In this document: piece by piece, positions 23,588 through 35,359 of the stretch
Position numbering within the stretch: the stretch's first letter is position 1
How the letters are laid out: the number at the start of each line of letters is the position of its first letter
Assembly: GCA_021464245.1 (NCBI GenBank)
Contig: JADCRB010000038.1
Coordinates: 2,704,772-2,768,771 of the forward strand
Length of the DNA stretch: 64,000 bases
Origin: Carallia brachiata
Taxonomy: Eukaryota; Streptophyta; Magnoliopsida; Malpighiales; Rhizophoraceae
Direction of reading: 5' to 3'
Notes under the pieces: generated by a model
What the model was told of the DNA's origin: nothing
What the model saw: the letters and a program-made list of their open reading frames with translations, nothing else
Database searches by the model: none
Program-made: the position numbers and the translations under genes

Positions 23588-26067
23588 TCAAGGCTTGGTA
23601 GCAGCCAAGGTTTTGCCAATGTCAATGACAAATCGGTATTTGACATCCCCTCTGGCCAATCGCTCCATTGCTGTGTTCACATAATCCATTGAGATGACCT
23701 CAATGTCTGCAGTTATCCCGTGTTTCGCTGCGAAATCGATCATCTCTTGTGTCTCCTTCATGCCTCCAATCCCACTTCCAGCAACTGTCTTCCTTCCTGG
23801 TTTTTATAAACTCCACTTATTAATGCCTTTGCTCTATAAATTAAGAACAGCAAAATGAACCAACGTGATCTTCATGTTATCTATACTCACCAAAGATCAA
23901 AGGAAACACAGGTAACTCGTGAGGCTTTTCGGGTGCGCCCACTAGAACGAGCTTTCCATGTGTTTTCAACAAGCCAAGGAGTGGCAGAATGGGATGGGGT
24001 GCAGAGACTGTGTCAATGATGCCATCCAATGTGCCTGTGGCAGCCTGGAAAAAATGATCAATGGCATTAGTTGTGTCATGCCCTTCTTGTTTCCATCTCT
24101 GTGCTTATAGTGCTTTGAAATAAATTAGGCTAACAGAAGAGAAAGGATGATGTTATTACCTGCATTTGGTCTTGGTCACGGCTGATTAAAAACGAGTCAG
24201 CACCAAGATGTTTCAATGCTTCCTCCTTCTTGCTGGCAGAAGTGCTGATCACGGTCACCTTAGCCTCAAAAGCCTTTACAAATTTGACAGCAACATGACC
24301 AAGGCCACCAAGTCCAACCACACCAACGTGCTTGCCAGATTCAGCCAATCCAAAATATTTCAGGGGACTATACACTGTAATCCCAGCACAGAGAAGAGGA
24401 GCGCCTGCGTCAAGCGGCATGTTGTCGGGGAATCGGACAATGTAGCGCTCATTAGCAATCATATGATCAGAATAGCCTCCGTAAGTCATAGTTCCATCGT
24501 AGTAGATGGAGTTGTAGGTGAGAATAAAATTGGGACAATAATTTTCAAGGTCATTTGTGCAATTCTCGCAAGAGTGGCATGCCCCAACCAAGCATCCGAC
24601 ACCCACTTTGTCTCCAACCTTAACCTTCTTCACTTTGCTCCCCACCTCTGTCACTTCACCTACAATCTCATGCCTGTAAAGCAGCATAGAGCCAGTGGCA
24701 TGGATTAGTTTAATACTTCAGTAGTTGCATAAAATAAGCTAATGGCATCTGAAAACTACAGTATCGCAAGTAGTGGAATGATGCGTAGAGAAAAAAAAAA
24801 AAGAAAAGAATTAAATGCATTTAATTTTTTGTAATTAGATTGTTTTATATTTTATCTCATATGGTTTCAATTTAAATAATAAATTTTTTTATATTTTTTA
24901 ATTTTAGTAATTAACCTCGACAGTAATTTGTTAAATCGATTAACAGAAATTGACAACAATTACGTAATTTTATGATTACAAGAATTTCATTATATTTCAC
25001 GTAAAAATTAATTATTAATATTGTTTCAGATTCTTATATATCAATGTGTAGTACATTAAAAATAAGAAAAACTATAAAATAAATAATGTGGAATACAGTT
25101 AAAATATATTACAATTCAATTTAAGAAACATGTGACATATTTTTTGATAGAAAAAAAATAATTACAAAATAATATAATTTTGACCAATTTCTGTTAATCG
25201 ATTTAACAAATTACTCTTAGAAAATTAATTGTCAAAATTGAAAAGTAAAAGAGAGTTTATTACCTAAATTAAAACTATAAAAGTAAAATGTAAAATAACC
25301 AAACAACAAAAAAAAGTAAATGTATTTAACCAAAAAAAAAAAAAAAAAGACAGTGTATTAACATAATATTGATTAAGCAGAACCATAACTTTTTGTCTTC
25401 TTCCAGAAAAATTACATCTTTTTCGTAAATTAGTTTGGCAATAGTTTCTCAACATGCTTCAGTTTTGTGCCCCAGTTGATTCCAAACCATTTTTTTTTCC
25501 CTAAGCATTCAAGGGACAAAGATTGAGCTTAGAAGCCTTCTCTTTAAACAAGTTTGAAATACCCCAGACACCAAAAGCAAAGCTATCTATATTTATGCTG
25601 TAGTTGAAAGAGAGGGAAGAGAGGCGGCCAAACGTACCCAGGAACAAGAGGGTACTTCGAGGAACCCCATTCATTCTTGATGCTATGAAGATCAGAATGA
25701 CATATCCCACAATACAACACCTTAAACCTCACGTCCTCCTCTCCAGTAGCTCTGCACAAATCAAGTTACACAATGAATAAAGCCAGCATAATTAATTATC
25801 GTATACTTCTTATCTTGATTACCAATAAACAAAAAAAAAAAAAAACGAATCAAGAACAGAGAAAAAAGAAAGAACTAAAAAGAGAGATAAAGATGTTAAT
25901 AGGAAAGGCACACGGAAAAAGAAGAACGTTGATTACTGTTTATATACATAGGGAAATATAATGAGTGACCTTCTGGAGAAGTTGAAAGGTGAAAGATGGC
26001 CAGATGGGTCACTTGCCGCCCACCCAAAGGCCTTCACCGGATGCTCCGTTTCCGCTGATTTTGCCAT
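23588..26067 (-). CDS. CAD/mannitol dehydrogenase-like alcohol dehydrogenase, copy B (intact)
   Basis: Five exons, 26067-25970, 25751-25638, 24673-24160, 24044-23891 and 23796-23588, join to 1089 nt and 362 codons with no break. It is a zinc MDR enzyme: catalytic zinc ligands Cys50 (CGICH), His72 (GHE) and Cys166; structural-zinc cysteines 103, 106, 109 and 117; Rossmann GLGGLG at 191-196; and an STS turn after the second strand, as in NADP(H)-using CADs. No signal peptide or membrane segment, so cytosolic. The length matches the family (about 355-365). Sequence wording is nearest to the clade annotated as probable mannitol dehydrogenase or 8-hydroxygeraniol dehydrogenase rather than lignin-specific CAD; the substrate cannot be fixed from sequence. 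Intron 2 is expanded (964 nt, against 438-525 nt in the others). Unlike A, residue 19 is Ser (AASDPSG). Confidence 0.93.
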
Positions 26068-26082
26068 TCTCCTCCACCGACC

Positions 26083-26085
<3 letters not shown>

Positions 26086-26120
<35 letters not shown>
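26086..26120. repeat. (GA)n microsatellite in the 5' leader of gene B
   Basis: Pure dinucleotide run 19 bp upstream of the start codon; (CT)n on the transcript. Position conserved in all four genes. Confidence 0.85.
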
Positions 26121-26126
<6 letters not shown>

Positions 26127-26184
26127 ACGGTGTAAAGGGAGGGGATTGTAGACAGAATGCGAGATAATGGAAATGTTAGTGGCG

Positions 26185-26194
26185 CATATATAAG
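26185..26194 (-). promoter_or_regulatory. Putative TATA box of gene B
   Basis: CTTATATATG on the minus strand, about 120 bp upstream of the ATG. It is at the homologous position of CTATATGT in gene C (35126-35133). Confidence 0.45.
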
Positions 26195-26271
26195 AGTGAT
26201 TGCAGGGCATTCTTTGTAGGGCGCCTGTAGAGAGACAAAAAAAAGCGAAGGAGATGGAAGATACATATTTA

Positions 26272-26661
26272 TAATTTGTTCGGATTTTAATATTTTGAGG
26301 AGAAAAAAAATTATGAAAAATAAATTATGAAAGAGGAAAATTATGAAAAAGTATAAAAAAAATTTTTATGTTTAAATTATATGAAAATATTGTAAAAAAA
26401 ATGTATAAATAAAATTATAAAAAACAGTGAATTTAAATTACAAAAATGTCCATACAAATTAATTGAATAAATTAAGTTATTTCGGTTATTTTCTTTTCAT
26501 GTACTTTTTTTTTTATTTTTTTAAATGATTTTTAATACCTTTTCTCCTACTTACGATCTCTTTCTTTTTTAATTCTTCTCTTATATGCCAAACAATGAAA
26601 ATTACATTGAGTTTTGTGTTTTCTTTCTAATAGTTTTCTCATGCCTAAAACAAACAAAGCA
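26272..26661. mobile_element. PIF/Harbinger-type MITE in the promoter of gene B
   Basis: About 390 bp flanked by TTA (26269-26271 and 26662-26664). Ends TAATTTGTTCGG and, inverted, TGCTTTGTTTGTTT are weakly complementary. Core is AT-rich and non-coding. It separates the TATA region from the conserved upstream block. Confidence 0.5.
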
Positions 26662-26707
26662 TTAATCTTGTGCTGCACATGTTTTTTGCCTTTCTCAAAT
26701 TTTTCCT

Positions 26708-26770
26708 TGCAGCGGTGAACTGTTTCTTGGCGTTCAGTCCAAAAATGACATCACTGCTGACATAAGAAGA
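26708..26770 (+). promoter_or_regulatory. Conserved CAD upstream block, gene B
   Basis: GCAGCGGTGAACTGTTTCTT, GTTCAGTCC and AATGACATCACTGCTGA. TGACATCA, a bZIP/TGA-type site, is at 26746-26753. The W-box core is lost here (GTGAACT). Confidence 0.55.
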
Positions 26771-27546
26771 AAAGATGGGTTGTTTGTTGGTTGGTAACGT
26801 TGGTTCATCTCCAGTACTGACTTGTTAATTGAATTGACATCCTTGCTGAATTGACGTCACTACTGACTTATGGATTGTTTGAAACGTGAAATTTTAGTAA
26901 AGAAGAAAATTTTAAAAAAAATTGTAAAAAAAAATTTTGAAAAAATAATGAAAATATAAAATTTTATATTTGAATTGTATGAAAAAATTATGAAAAAAAA
27001 ATGTATGAATAAATTATTAAAATAATTTTATTAATAATTAAATAGTGAATTGAAATTAAAGATATACAATTAAAGTTATTTTAAGTAGTATATTTTTATA
27101 TTTTTTATTTTTATTTTACATTTAATGGTAAAAAGGCAACCTACTATCTCTAATTTCTTACACTTTTCTGATACTTTGCCAAATGGTGGAAACTTCATAG
27201 GAATTTGATATTTTTTTTCTTATACGTTTTTTATACTAAACAGATGGTTAGAAACTTAAATTTAAATAATAATAAAATAATTATATAATTTATTTAATGA
27301 TAATTAATAATTTATTTTTTTTAATTTTAATTACACAACAATTTATTATTATTTTATTATTGTTTAAATATTATTTTTTAATATATTTTTAGGTTCATTT
27401 GTTTTGCACCCAAAATATTATTAATTAATCCAATACTAACTTTCGGTTTCCACTTTCCACCCACCAGTGCCTCTGTCCTCTATTGGCAGTGACTATGTTA
27501 TGCAAAACAACTGGTATTGCGAGGATAGTGTTTATTTATTAACTAT
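26771..27546. other. Intergenic upstream of gene B
   Basis: First 100 bp shares TTGTTTGTTGGTTGGT and TTGACATC words with unit A (8140-8230). The rest is AT-rich with homology to 8280-8540 (ATAATTTATTTAATGATAATTAAT, GTTTTGCACCCAAA). No gene. Confidence 0.5.
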
Positions 27547-28230
27547 GAGTCTGTTTGAATTAATTATTAAATATTATTATTAATAATTATTATTGTTGAT
27601 TGCTGCTGCTAATTATTGATTATTGATTTTTATTTACTGTTACTGATTGATGATAAAATTAATGAAGTATTTGGATAATTTTATATTTACTGTTACTGTT
27701 TAATAATGAAATATCTAATTTAAACATATAATTTGTGTACATATATCATATTAAAAATTTTATTTTTATATTTTATATTTAAGAATAATATTTTATAAAT
27801 AATATTGATAATTATTTTACTTAATTTTTAATTTTTTTTATAAATGTCAATATTAAAGAAAATTGAAGTGAAAAAAAAATATTATTTAAGAATATTTAGA
27901 AAAAATTATTAAAATTATATAAATACTAATAAAATAAATTAACATATCTAATTCATGTATCAAGTAAAAAAAAAGTAAAATTATATAAATATTCTAATGG
28001 TAATTTAGTCTATATAAATTATTATTATTAATATTAAAAAGTGAAAAGTAATTAAAAAAATAGTAAAAAGTAGTTCGGAACTACTTTTTAATCAGCTGCT
28101 ATTAGAAAGTTAAATAAGAAAATAAGTAGAATCAAACAGTAATACCAAAAAATTTACCAAACACCTATCTTCCTACTTTTTAAAAATAAAACGTAAATAT
28201 ACTCCTTTAAAATCTAATCCAAACACCCCC
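27547..28230. mobile_element. PIF/Harbinger-type MITE in unit B
   Basis: Flanked by TAT (27544-27546 and 28231-28233). Left end GAGTCTGTTTGAATTA and inverted right end GGGGGTGTTTGGATTA form imperfect TIRs. AT-rich core with TTACTGTTACTG repeats. Unit A continues across this site without it. Confidence 0.55.
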
Positions 28231-28404
28231 TATAAATAACCTACATTTTATGGTCCGTATCAAATAGCAATCACCTAAAGTCTTGGCTGGCGTGGGGGTT
28301 TGTTATTTCTTTGGATAAAAACAAAAAAAAAAAATCGAAAAACAAGAGATATTTACATCTGAAATTATTTAATTTCAATTTTCATTTAAAAATCATAAAC
28401 ACAT

Positions 28405-28599
28405 GCCTTTTTTTTTTGTTTTGTTTTGTTTTGTGAAACAAGGAAGGTCATGCCCAACTAAGTAACAACAGCTCTAGGTAGACGCACCCCAAGAACATCC
28501 TCGGACAAAATTGCAAAACTCCATGGGGAGGCTTGTCCAAAATAACCAGGCCAGCAACTTGTGAAAATATATAAGACGCTAACCAGTCAGCAGCCTTGT
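28405..28599 (-). mobile_element. 5'-truncated L1-type LINE tail
   Basis: Flanked by an exact 10-bp target duplication ATAAACACAT (28395-28404 and 28600-28609). On the minus strand it ends in an A-rich tail (AAACAAAACAAAAC then poly-A). Upstream of the tail it encodes a short frame with ADWLAS and DKPPHGV, resembling the C-terminus of the RNase H domain of plant LINEs. Only the last 195 bp was inserted. Confidence 0.75.
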
Positions 28600-28909
28600 A
28601 TAAACACATTCCTATTAATGTTAAATCAAGTTACACATTTTAGGGAAGCCGTCCAATGTTGATTACTTTGCTGCAATGAAAAATCTGTTAGATATTTTGC
28701 TCAATAGATGTATTTTCTTTTTCTTCTTTTATATTTTAGTATGTCCTGTGTTGTCTGTATATATTTTTGTTGCTATCTAAATGCATAACCTGTAGGAGTT
28801 GTTGACCCTTGGCAAATTCTACATTTTATTAACAACAGAGAGAAACCAGTTCCCTTGGCAAATGGCTAACCGGCTATATGTGCATAAGGACCTTTGTGCT
28901 TTTTCGGCA

Positions 28910-29137
28910 GAGGTGCCTACAAATGACTCAACCCAATAATTTGATCCGAATGCGATAAAAAAAATTAGATTAGAAACCCTATTTTTCAACCAAAAAATGA
29001 TTCAAAAAATTTGAGTTAGAATAGATTGGATGCGAATCACTTATTAGATTAAAAAAAAGACAAAAAAATAAAAATTTTTTTTGACATTTTGTCTTATTTT
29101 ATCTCTCGCAAGTTCGAGCTGATACCTTTTTTGTGGA

Positions 29138-29171
<34 letters not shown>

Positions 29172-29784
29172 CTAAAGAACAAAATATCTCATGTTGAAAA
29201 AAAATAAGTATATAATATAACTTATAATGACTTTAAACTTCTCGAATTTTGAGGTTAAGTTTTTAGTAAACTTTGAAATTCACAATTATTATTTGATATG
29301 GTATCAGAGAATGGTCTACTTCTCTTATCTGCACTCGTTAATTTAGTCCATTTCTATGAATTTTTCCTGTTTCATTTAGTTTTCTTATACCACGTACTAA
29401 TTAGGCTTAACACATGACTTATAATAATTTTAAACTTTTCCTACTTTGAAATTAACTTTTTAGTAGACTTTAAAATTCATGGTCATTATTTAACAACATA
29501 TATAATAAAGAATACTAAATTTAAGAATTTAACTCATTATACCAATAAGCTTTAAATATTGAATTAATTTACTTTAATAAAAAGTGAGTTACAAATACAA
29601 CGGTTCAATTTGAATTTAACCCGAATTCAACCTAAATTTAATTCGAAATTAAAAACGACCCAACCTAAATTCAAATCGAATGTATCGTGACTTAAAAGTA
29701 ATCTAACTCGAAATAATCTAAACTAAAATTGATCTAATCTAAATCCGAATCTAAATCCGATATAACTCAATTTTTTGACACCTC
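28910..29784. mobile_element. GAGGTGYC-ended MITE-like element in unit C
   Basis: Inserted between GCTTTTTCG and TTATGTGG, which are contiguous in units A and B. Left end GAGGTGCCTACAAATGACTC, right end (inverted) GAGGTGTCAAAAAATTGAG. The flank TATTTTCG on the right resembles TTTTTCGG on the left, an imperfect 8-bp duplication. It contains a (TA)n run at about 29139-29171 and no coding sequence. Confidence 0.55.
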
Positions 29785-30841
29785 TATTTTCGTTATGTGG
29801 TCTTTTCCACTTTTTTCCTTCAATTTTCAGTCCAGTTGTTCAAGAGACTTGGATTACACCTTGAAAAGAAAGAATTATGCCAAAGTAATCAAGGGAGAGT
29901 GACACTTATTTATTGGGAGTGAAGTAAGTAAGAATTTACCGTATATGAAAATACATAATTAATTTAAAAATTTATTTAATTTTTTTAAAATTTAATTTAT
30001 TTTTTTATTTAACAATCTAAATATCACATATTAAATTTGTGTCTACTGTTACGTACGCATATAACTTTTCCCTCATTTGTTTTGCCTCATTTGTAACTCC
30101 ATCCTATCAAGTGAAAGGGTTTGAGTGATGTGGGCTTAAAGATTAAAGCATAATTATGAATCCCTTGCCTTCCAATTTGTAAGCATGCAATAATTATTGA
30201 ATGCTGCTATGATTTGTATAGAGATTTCTATTTTATTTTGTAATTTTACTTTTATTTTAAACACGGGTAGTTCTCCTATTTTCTTGGCAAGGGGATTTTA
30301 TTGATTTATATAAAATTAAATGATTAGACAGCTCAATTCATTTTTCTTGTTTTTTTTTTTTTTTGGCATTTTGCTACTAGTTACATATATAATTTGTACA
30401 CACATACAATTGCGTTCGTGGCTATGCCAACCTATTCATGTAAAAGAGGATGAGGTTATTGAGATTGAATTAGACATTACAGTCATAAAAAGTTGAAAAC
30501 GTTTTCATTTCTTCCAAAGAAGAAGAGGTGAAAAAGGTCATAGGAAAACCACAACATTTACTTACAATACTTGGAAGACTATTCGAAATGAGTTATAATA
30601 AAAACTCCAGGTACAATCGTACTTTTAATGTTATCCGAAATGTGGATTGTTAGATTGTTCTTGGCTTTTAGTGTTATACTTTGAACTTGGTTCGTGTGTT
30701 TGAATGCTACTGTGATATATATCTATGCAGCTATTTGACATGTTATCTACTGTAATTCTTGTTTTCAATTTTTTTTGGAAGTATTTGAAACAACAAAAAA
30801 TATGTGGCTTTTCTTTTTTTAAAATTTTTTTGTGTCAATAG

Positions 30842-31250
30842 GCCTTATTTCAGGAGATATTGAGGTGAATGCAAAAGAACAAGAAATTGAAAATCTGATG
30901 TCAAACTCTGATGATGACGTTTCAAACCTGATTGTCGTACATTTTATATATGGCTAAGGTAACTTTCAATCTTAAAACAGACCACGAATATGGAGAATTT
31001 CAAAATTGATTGGCCATCAGTGAGATGTTGAAAGTTTTAATGGTCATCCAAAATCATGTAACGATCTATCAAAAGAAGAAGAAGAAACCCAAGGTGGTCG
31101 CGCCAAAGATAGACACCGCGAATCTCTCCATATTCCTCATTTGTTGGTGCTTGCATCTTTTTGGCGCTTGTTTGAATTTCTTTTTTGTGAATTTGTGTAG
31201 TTCGGAGCTATCTTTGGATTTTTTAGTAATTGAAATTGCGAATTGATGCT
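30842..31250 (+). other. Duplicated exon-like block, copy C (unidentified)
   Basis: Same 37-codon frame as in unit B after an AATAG acceptor, ending TAA at 30955-30957, with GDIEVNAKEQEIEN-type wording (acidic, coiled-coil-like). Then a Lys-rich, hydrophobic second frame (31010-31246). Gene not recognised. Confidence 0.4.
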
Positions 31251-32974
31251 TTATTTATGACTTAGTGAGTATCTAAAACTTTTCAAATTCTTAAACTTCA
31301 TGTTTAAGTTCGTAAATCTAGGCATTTTAATTAATTATCGATTTTGCTTTTTAAATGAGTTACATTAGCTAATTTGTAAAATTTTAGGTCAGTTTAAGCA
31401 ATCGAATTTAAACTTTCAAAGGCAAATTCTGTGATTTTGGGTTGGTATTGAAAAGATTTTTTAGGGTTTTATTTTTCATTTTTTTTTTGTTTTACTTAAT
31501 TTCAAATTTTAATGTCATTAATTTTTTTAGATTTCCCTCCAAGTATAGTGGTTTTGGGTGCTTAAAAAAAAGTATAGTGGATTTAGGCTTTAAGTTCCAT
31601 TTGGCCCAAAACTCTAGTCATATGACTCATATTCTAACCTTGCAATTTGTCTTATGTCCATGTCACCCTTTTTGCTCTGTCGACGTGGTATATGTCAGTA
31701 GACATAACAATTCTTATAAATTGAAGTTCATATTGTGCTAGATTTTTTTACTAAAAAGTACCACAAAGGTTCAAATTGATAATTTTTAATGGCCGTGCTA
31801 CTTTTGTTAATTTGTGTAAAATTGGTATTATATTTGTATATTAATCCTTGATAAATTTTGCACCGATAGTAATTTTTTAAATAATTTTTTGTTAAAATAA
31901 TCAAATGCTTGTTGATGATAGAAAAAAAAAAAAATAGGCACTAAATATGCACCATAATTTAACACTGTCACACTCGAAAAAAAAAATAAGTGTCATATTG
32001 TCATACAAAAAATTAAAGAAAATAAAAGAGCAAAAAAATTATCTACCATACAAAATAATTGAATATGATATAGTCCAACTATAAATACCTAGCTATAAGG
32101 AAATAAATGAAAATGAGGTTCTCATTACACCAACTTGTCGCCTAAGACAACTTATTATTTTGCATTGTCAATTAACAGCTGATATGGCTGAATGCAAAAA
32201 AATTGATCCAATTCCCCACCGTGCCCAAAACCTATAGTAACGAGGCATTATGTATATGCACCCTACAAACCGAATATATGGCAGAGAGAAGTAGCAGGCA
32301 TAGGGAGCCAGTTTTCAATTCTTTATGCTCACCAACCACTCAAAGAAAGTATACAATGTTACCTTCTCATTTGCTAAGTTCTCAACTTGTCCGACGTGTG
32401 CGTGTATATATACACAAGTGTCTCTTCGAAGGCACTTCGAAGTTAAAATTTCTATTTAGAAAGTGTTAGAGTTCAAAACTTACAAAAAAAATTCGTAAAA
32501 TTTATAAAAATAAAAAAAATTGCTTTTAATTTAAAAAAAGACCGAATGAAATTTATATAAATAAGAAAATTTATTTTTACTGTATTAGGACCCAACAGAA
32601 TTCTTAGCCTATAGAAAAACAATGTGTATATCAACAAGCATTCAATTTGGATTTTCAAGACTTGCATGGCTCCACAAGCATTCAATTTAGATTTGCTTTT
32701 GATTCTCCGCACACTTTTATTTAGAAAATGGAAATGATCCCAATTCCCAGCACTATATAATGCAGCCAAAGGCTATGGTCCCGCAAGTGCCTCTGCAGAA
32801 AATCTCCTCTTTTTTATTAATATGCTGACATTCGAAAGTTTATATCAAGTAAACTTAGTTGTATCCCACGTCATTGTTCAGATGTTTCAAAGGGAGAGTG
32901 GTGGGGAAGGAGGGAACAGTCCCAGGTACAATACAATATAGTTGAAAGATACACTCAAACGCAAAATTCAGGCT

Positions 32975-34803
32975 TCAAGGTTTGGTAGCAGCCAAGGTTT
33001 TTCCAACATCAATGACAAATCTGTATTTGACATCCCCTCTGGCCAATCGCTCCATTGCTGTGTTTACATAATCCATTGAGATGATCTCAACGTCTGCAGT
33101 TATGCCGTGTTTTGCTGCGAAATCGATCATCTCTTGTGTCTCTTTCATGCCTCCAATCCCACTTCCAGCAACTGTCTTCCTTCCTGGTTTTTATAAACTC
33201 CACTTATTAATGGCTTTGCTCTATAAATTAAGAACAGAAAAATGAACCAACGCAATCTTCATGTTATCTATACTCACCAGAGATCAGAGGAAACACAGGT
33301 AACTCGTGAGGCTTTTCGGGTGCGCCCACCAAAATGAGCTTTCCATGTGTTTTCAACAAGCCAAGGAGTGGCAGAATGGGATGGGGTGCAGAGACTGTGT
33401 CAATGATGCCATCCAATGTGCCTGTGGCAGCCTGGAAAAAGATGATCAATGGCATTAGTTGTGTCATGCCCTTCTTGTTTCCATCTCTGTGCTTAGAGTG
33501 CTTTGAAATAAATTAGGCTAACAGAAGAGAGAGGATGATGTTATTACCTGCATTTGTTCTTGGTCACGGCTGATTAAAAACGAGTCAGCACCAAGATGTT
33601 TCAATGCTTCCTCCTTCTTCCTGGCAGAAGTGCTGATCACGGTCACCTTAGCCCCAAAAGCTTTTGCAAATTTGACAGCAACATGACCAAGGCCACCAAG
33701 TCCAACCACACCTACATGCTTGCCAGGTTCAGCCAACCCAAAATATTTCAGGGGACTATAAACAGTAATCCCAGCACAGAGAAGAGGAGCCCTGCGTCGA
33801 GCGGCATGTTGTCGGGGAATCGGACAATGTAGCGCTCATTAGCAATCATGTGATCAGAGTAGCCTCCGTAAGTCATAGTTCCATCGTCGTAGACGGAGTT
33901 GTAGGTGAGTTTAAAATTGGGACAGTAATTTTCAAGGTCATTTGTGCAATTCTCGCAAGAGTGGCATGCCCCAACCAAGCATCCGACACCCACTTTGTCT
34001 CCGACCTTAAACTTCTTCACTTTACTCCCCACCTCTGTCACTTCACCTACAATCTCATGCCTATAGAGCAGCAGCCATTGGCATGGTTAGTTTAATACTT
34101 TAGCAATTGCATAAGATAAGCTAATGGCATATATAGTGTCAAAAACCAAACAGAGTATTAACAGACTCTTGATTAAGCAGAACCATAGCTTTTTATATTC
34201 TTTCAGAAAAATTACATGTTTTTCATAAATTAGTTTGGCAATAGTACCTCAAAATGCTTCGGTTTCTTGCACCAAATTGATTCCAAACAATTTTCGTTTC
34301 CTAGTATCCAAGGGAAATAAGCCTTCTCTTTGAACAAGTATCATATACCCCAGTCACCAAAAGCAAAGCTATCTATACTTATGCTGTTGTTAATTGAATT
34401 CATTAAAATCTAAAATGGGATTTTTTTCTTAATACGTTCAAGACACAGAATCACTATCAGAAAGTAATGAAAGAGAGGGAAAAGTGGTCCAAACGTACCC
34501 AGGAACGACAGGGTACTTGGAGAAGCCCCATTCATTCTTGATGCTATGAAGATCAGAATGGCATATCCCACAATATAGCACCTTAAACCTCACGTCGTCG
34601 TTCCCAGTATCTCTGCACAAATCAAGTGACGCGATTAACTCGCTACCATGAAATAACCATCAACTTTTTTTCTAGATTACCAATGAACCACAAAAAAAAA
34701 AAAAAAGGAAAAATGAAGAACAGAGAAAACAAGAAAAAAATAAAAGAAAATTCGAGATGTTAATGGGAAAGGCACACCGAGAAAGAAGAACATTTGATCA
34801 CTG

Positions 34804-34877
<74 letters not shown>

Positions 34878-34984
34878 TGGAGTCACCTTCTGGAGAAGTT
34901 GAAGGGTGAAAGATGGCCAGATGGGTCTCTTGCGGCCCAACCAAAGGCCTTCACTGGATGCTCTGTTTCCGCTGATTTTGCCAT
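32975..34984 (-). CDS. CAD/mannitol dehydrogenase-like alcohol dehydrogenase, copy C (one frameshift)
   Basis: Exons 34984-34887, 34612-34499, 34060-33548, 33431-33278 and 33183-32975, GT-AG throughout, with the same lengths as the paralogs except exon 3 (513 instead of 514 nt). One base is missing near 33790, just after NMPLDAG. The frame then reads into a stop 14 codons later, before the third catalytic-zinc cysteine and the Rossmann fold. The remaining sequence keeps CGICH, GHE, the four structural-zinc cysteines and GLGGLG. Exon 2 is the most diverged of the set (RDTGNDDV instead of RATGEEDV). Either a recent pseudogene or an assembly error. The role would be NADP(H)-linked alcohol/aldehyde interconversion. 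Its promoter is the most compact of the four. Confidence 0.9.
34804..34874. repeat. (TA)n(GA)n compound microsatellite in intron 1 of gene C
   Basis: TA run to 34828, then GA run to 34874. The tract ends about 12 bp from the 5' splice site of intron 1 (GTGACT at 34886-34881). On the transcript it is (CT)n(TA)n immediately after the donor. The other copies lack this tract. Confidence 0.9.
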
Positions 34985-35018
34985 TGTCCTCGACGACCGT
35001 CAGAATTCAGATAGACAG

Positions 35019-35021
<3 letters not shown>

Positions 35022-35050
<29 letters not shown>
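35022..35050. repeat. (GA)n microsatellite in the 5' leader of gene C
   Basis: Dinucleotide run 38 bp upstream of the start codon; homologous to the tracts of A, B and D. Confidence 0.85.
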
Positions 35051-35053
<3 letters not shown>

Positions 35054-35202
35054 GAGAGATCGATCCTGGGGGAGGGAAGGGAGATGATAAGCAGAATGGA
35101 AAGAGAAGGGAAATGTCAGGGGCGCACATATAGGAGTGAGTGTAGGGTATGGTTGGACGGTGAGTGGGTGACCACCGCCCAGTTGGGAAAGTACGTGCTT
35201 GG

Positions 35203-35270
35203 TCAGCAGGCAGCCGTTGACTGTTCCTTCGGGTTCAACCCAAATGACATCACTGCTGATCTAAGAAAAA
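35203..35270 (+). promoter_or_regulatory. Conserved CAD upstream block, gene C
   Basis: GCAGGCAGCCGTTGACTGTT (W-box TTGACT), TTCGGGTTCAACCC and TGACATCACTGCTGAT; TGACATCA at 35245-35252. Only about 260 bp upstream of the ATG and about 110 bp upstream of the TATA-like CTATATGT (35126-35133). This is the undisturbed arrangement. Confidence 0.6.
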
Positions 35271-35359
35271 ACAAAGGGTCATTTGTTGTTTGGTTCATAT
35301 TCAACACCAAGTTGTGAATTGAATTGACATCACTGCTGGAACAATCTTCAATAAGTTGT

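Larger units (their letters stand above)
28610..32970. repeat. Segmental duplication flank, unit C
   Basis: Colinear with units A and B. It carries the empty site of the SINE-like element (about 30300-30315), its own MITE (28910-29784), the exon-like block and the 32190-32470 segment shared with B and D. It lacks the CCGGTT MITE of A and B at the TGTGTAT site (about 32624-32630). No intact gene. Confidence 0.8.

Noticed and set aside
24208..24708. 166-codon plus-strand open frame opposite CAD exon 3, with equivalents in A, C and D
   Set aside because: It runs exactly antisense to the conserved exon and through its splice site. Conservation is explained by the CAD reading frame.
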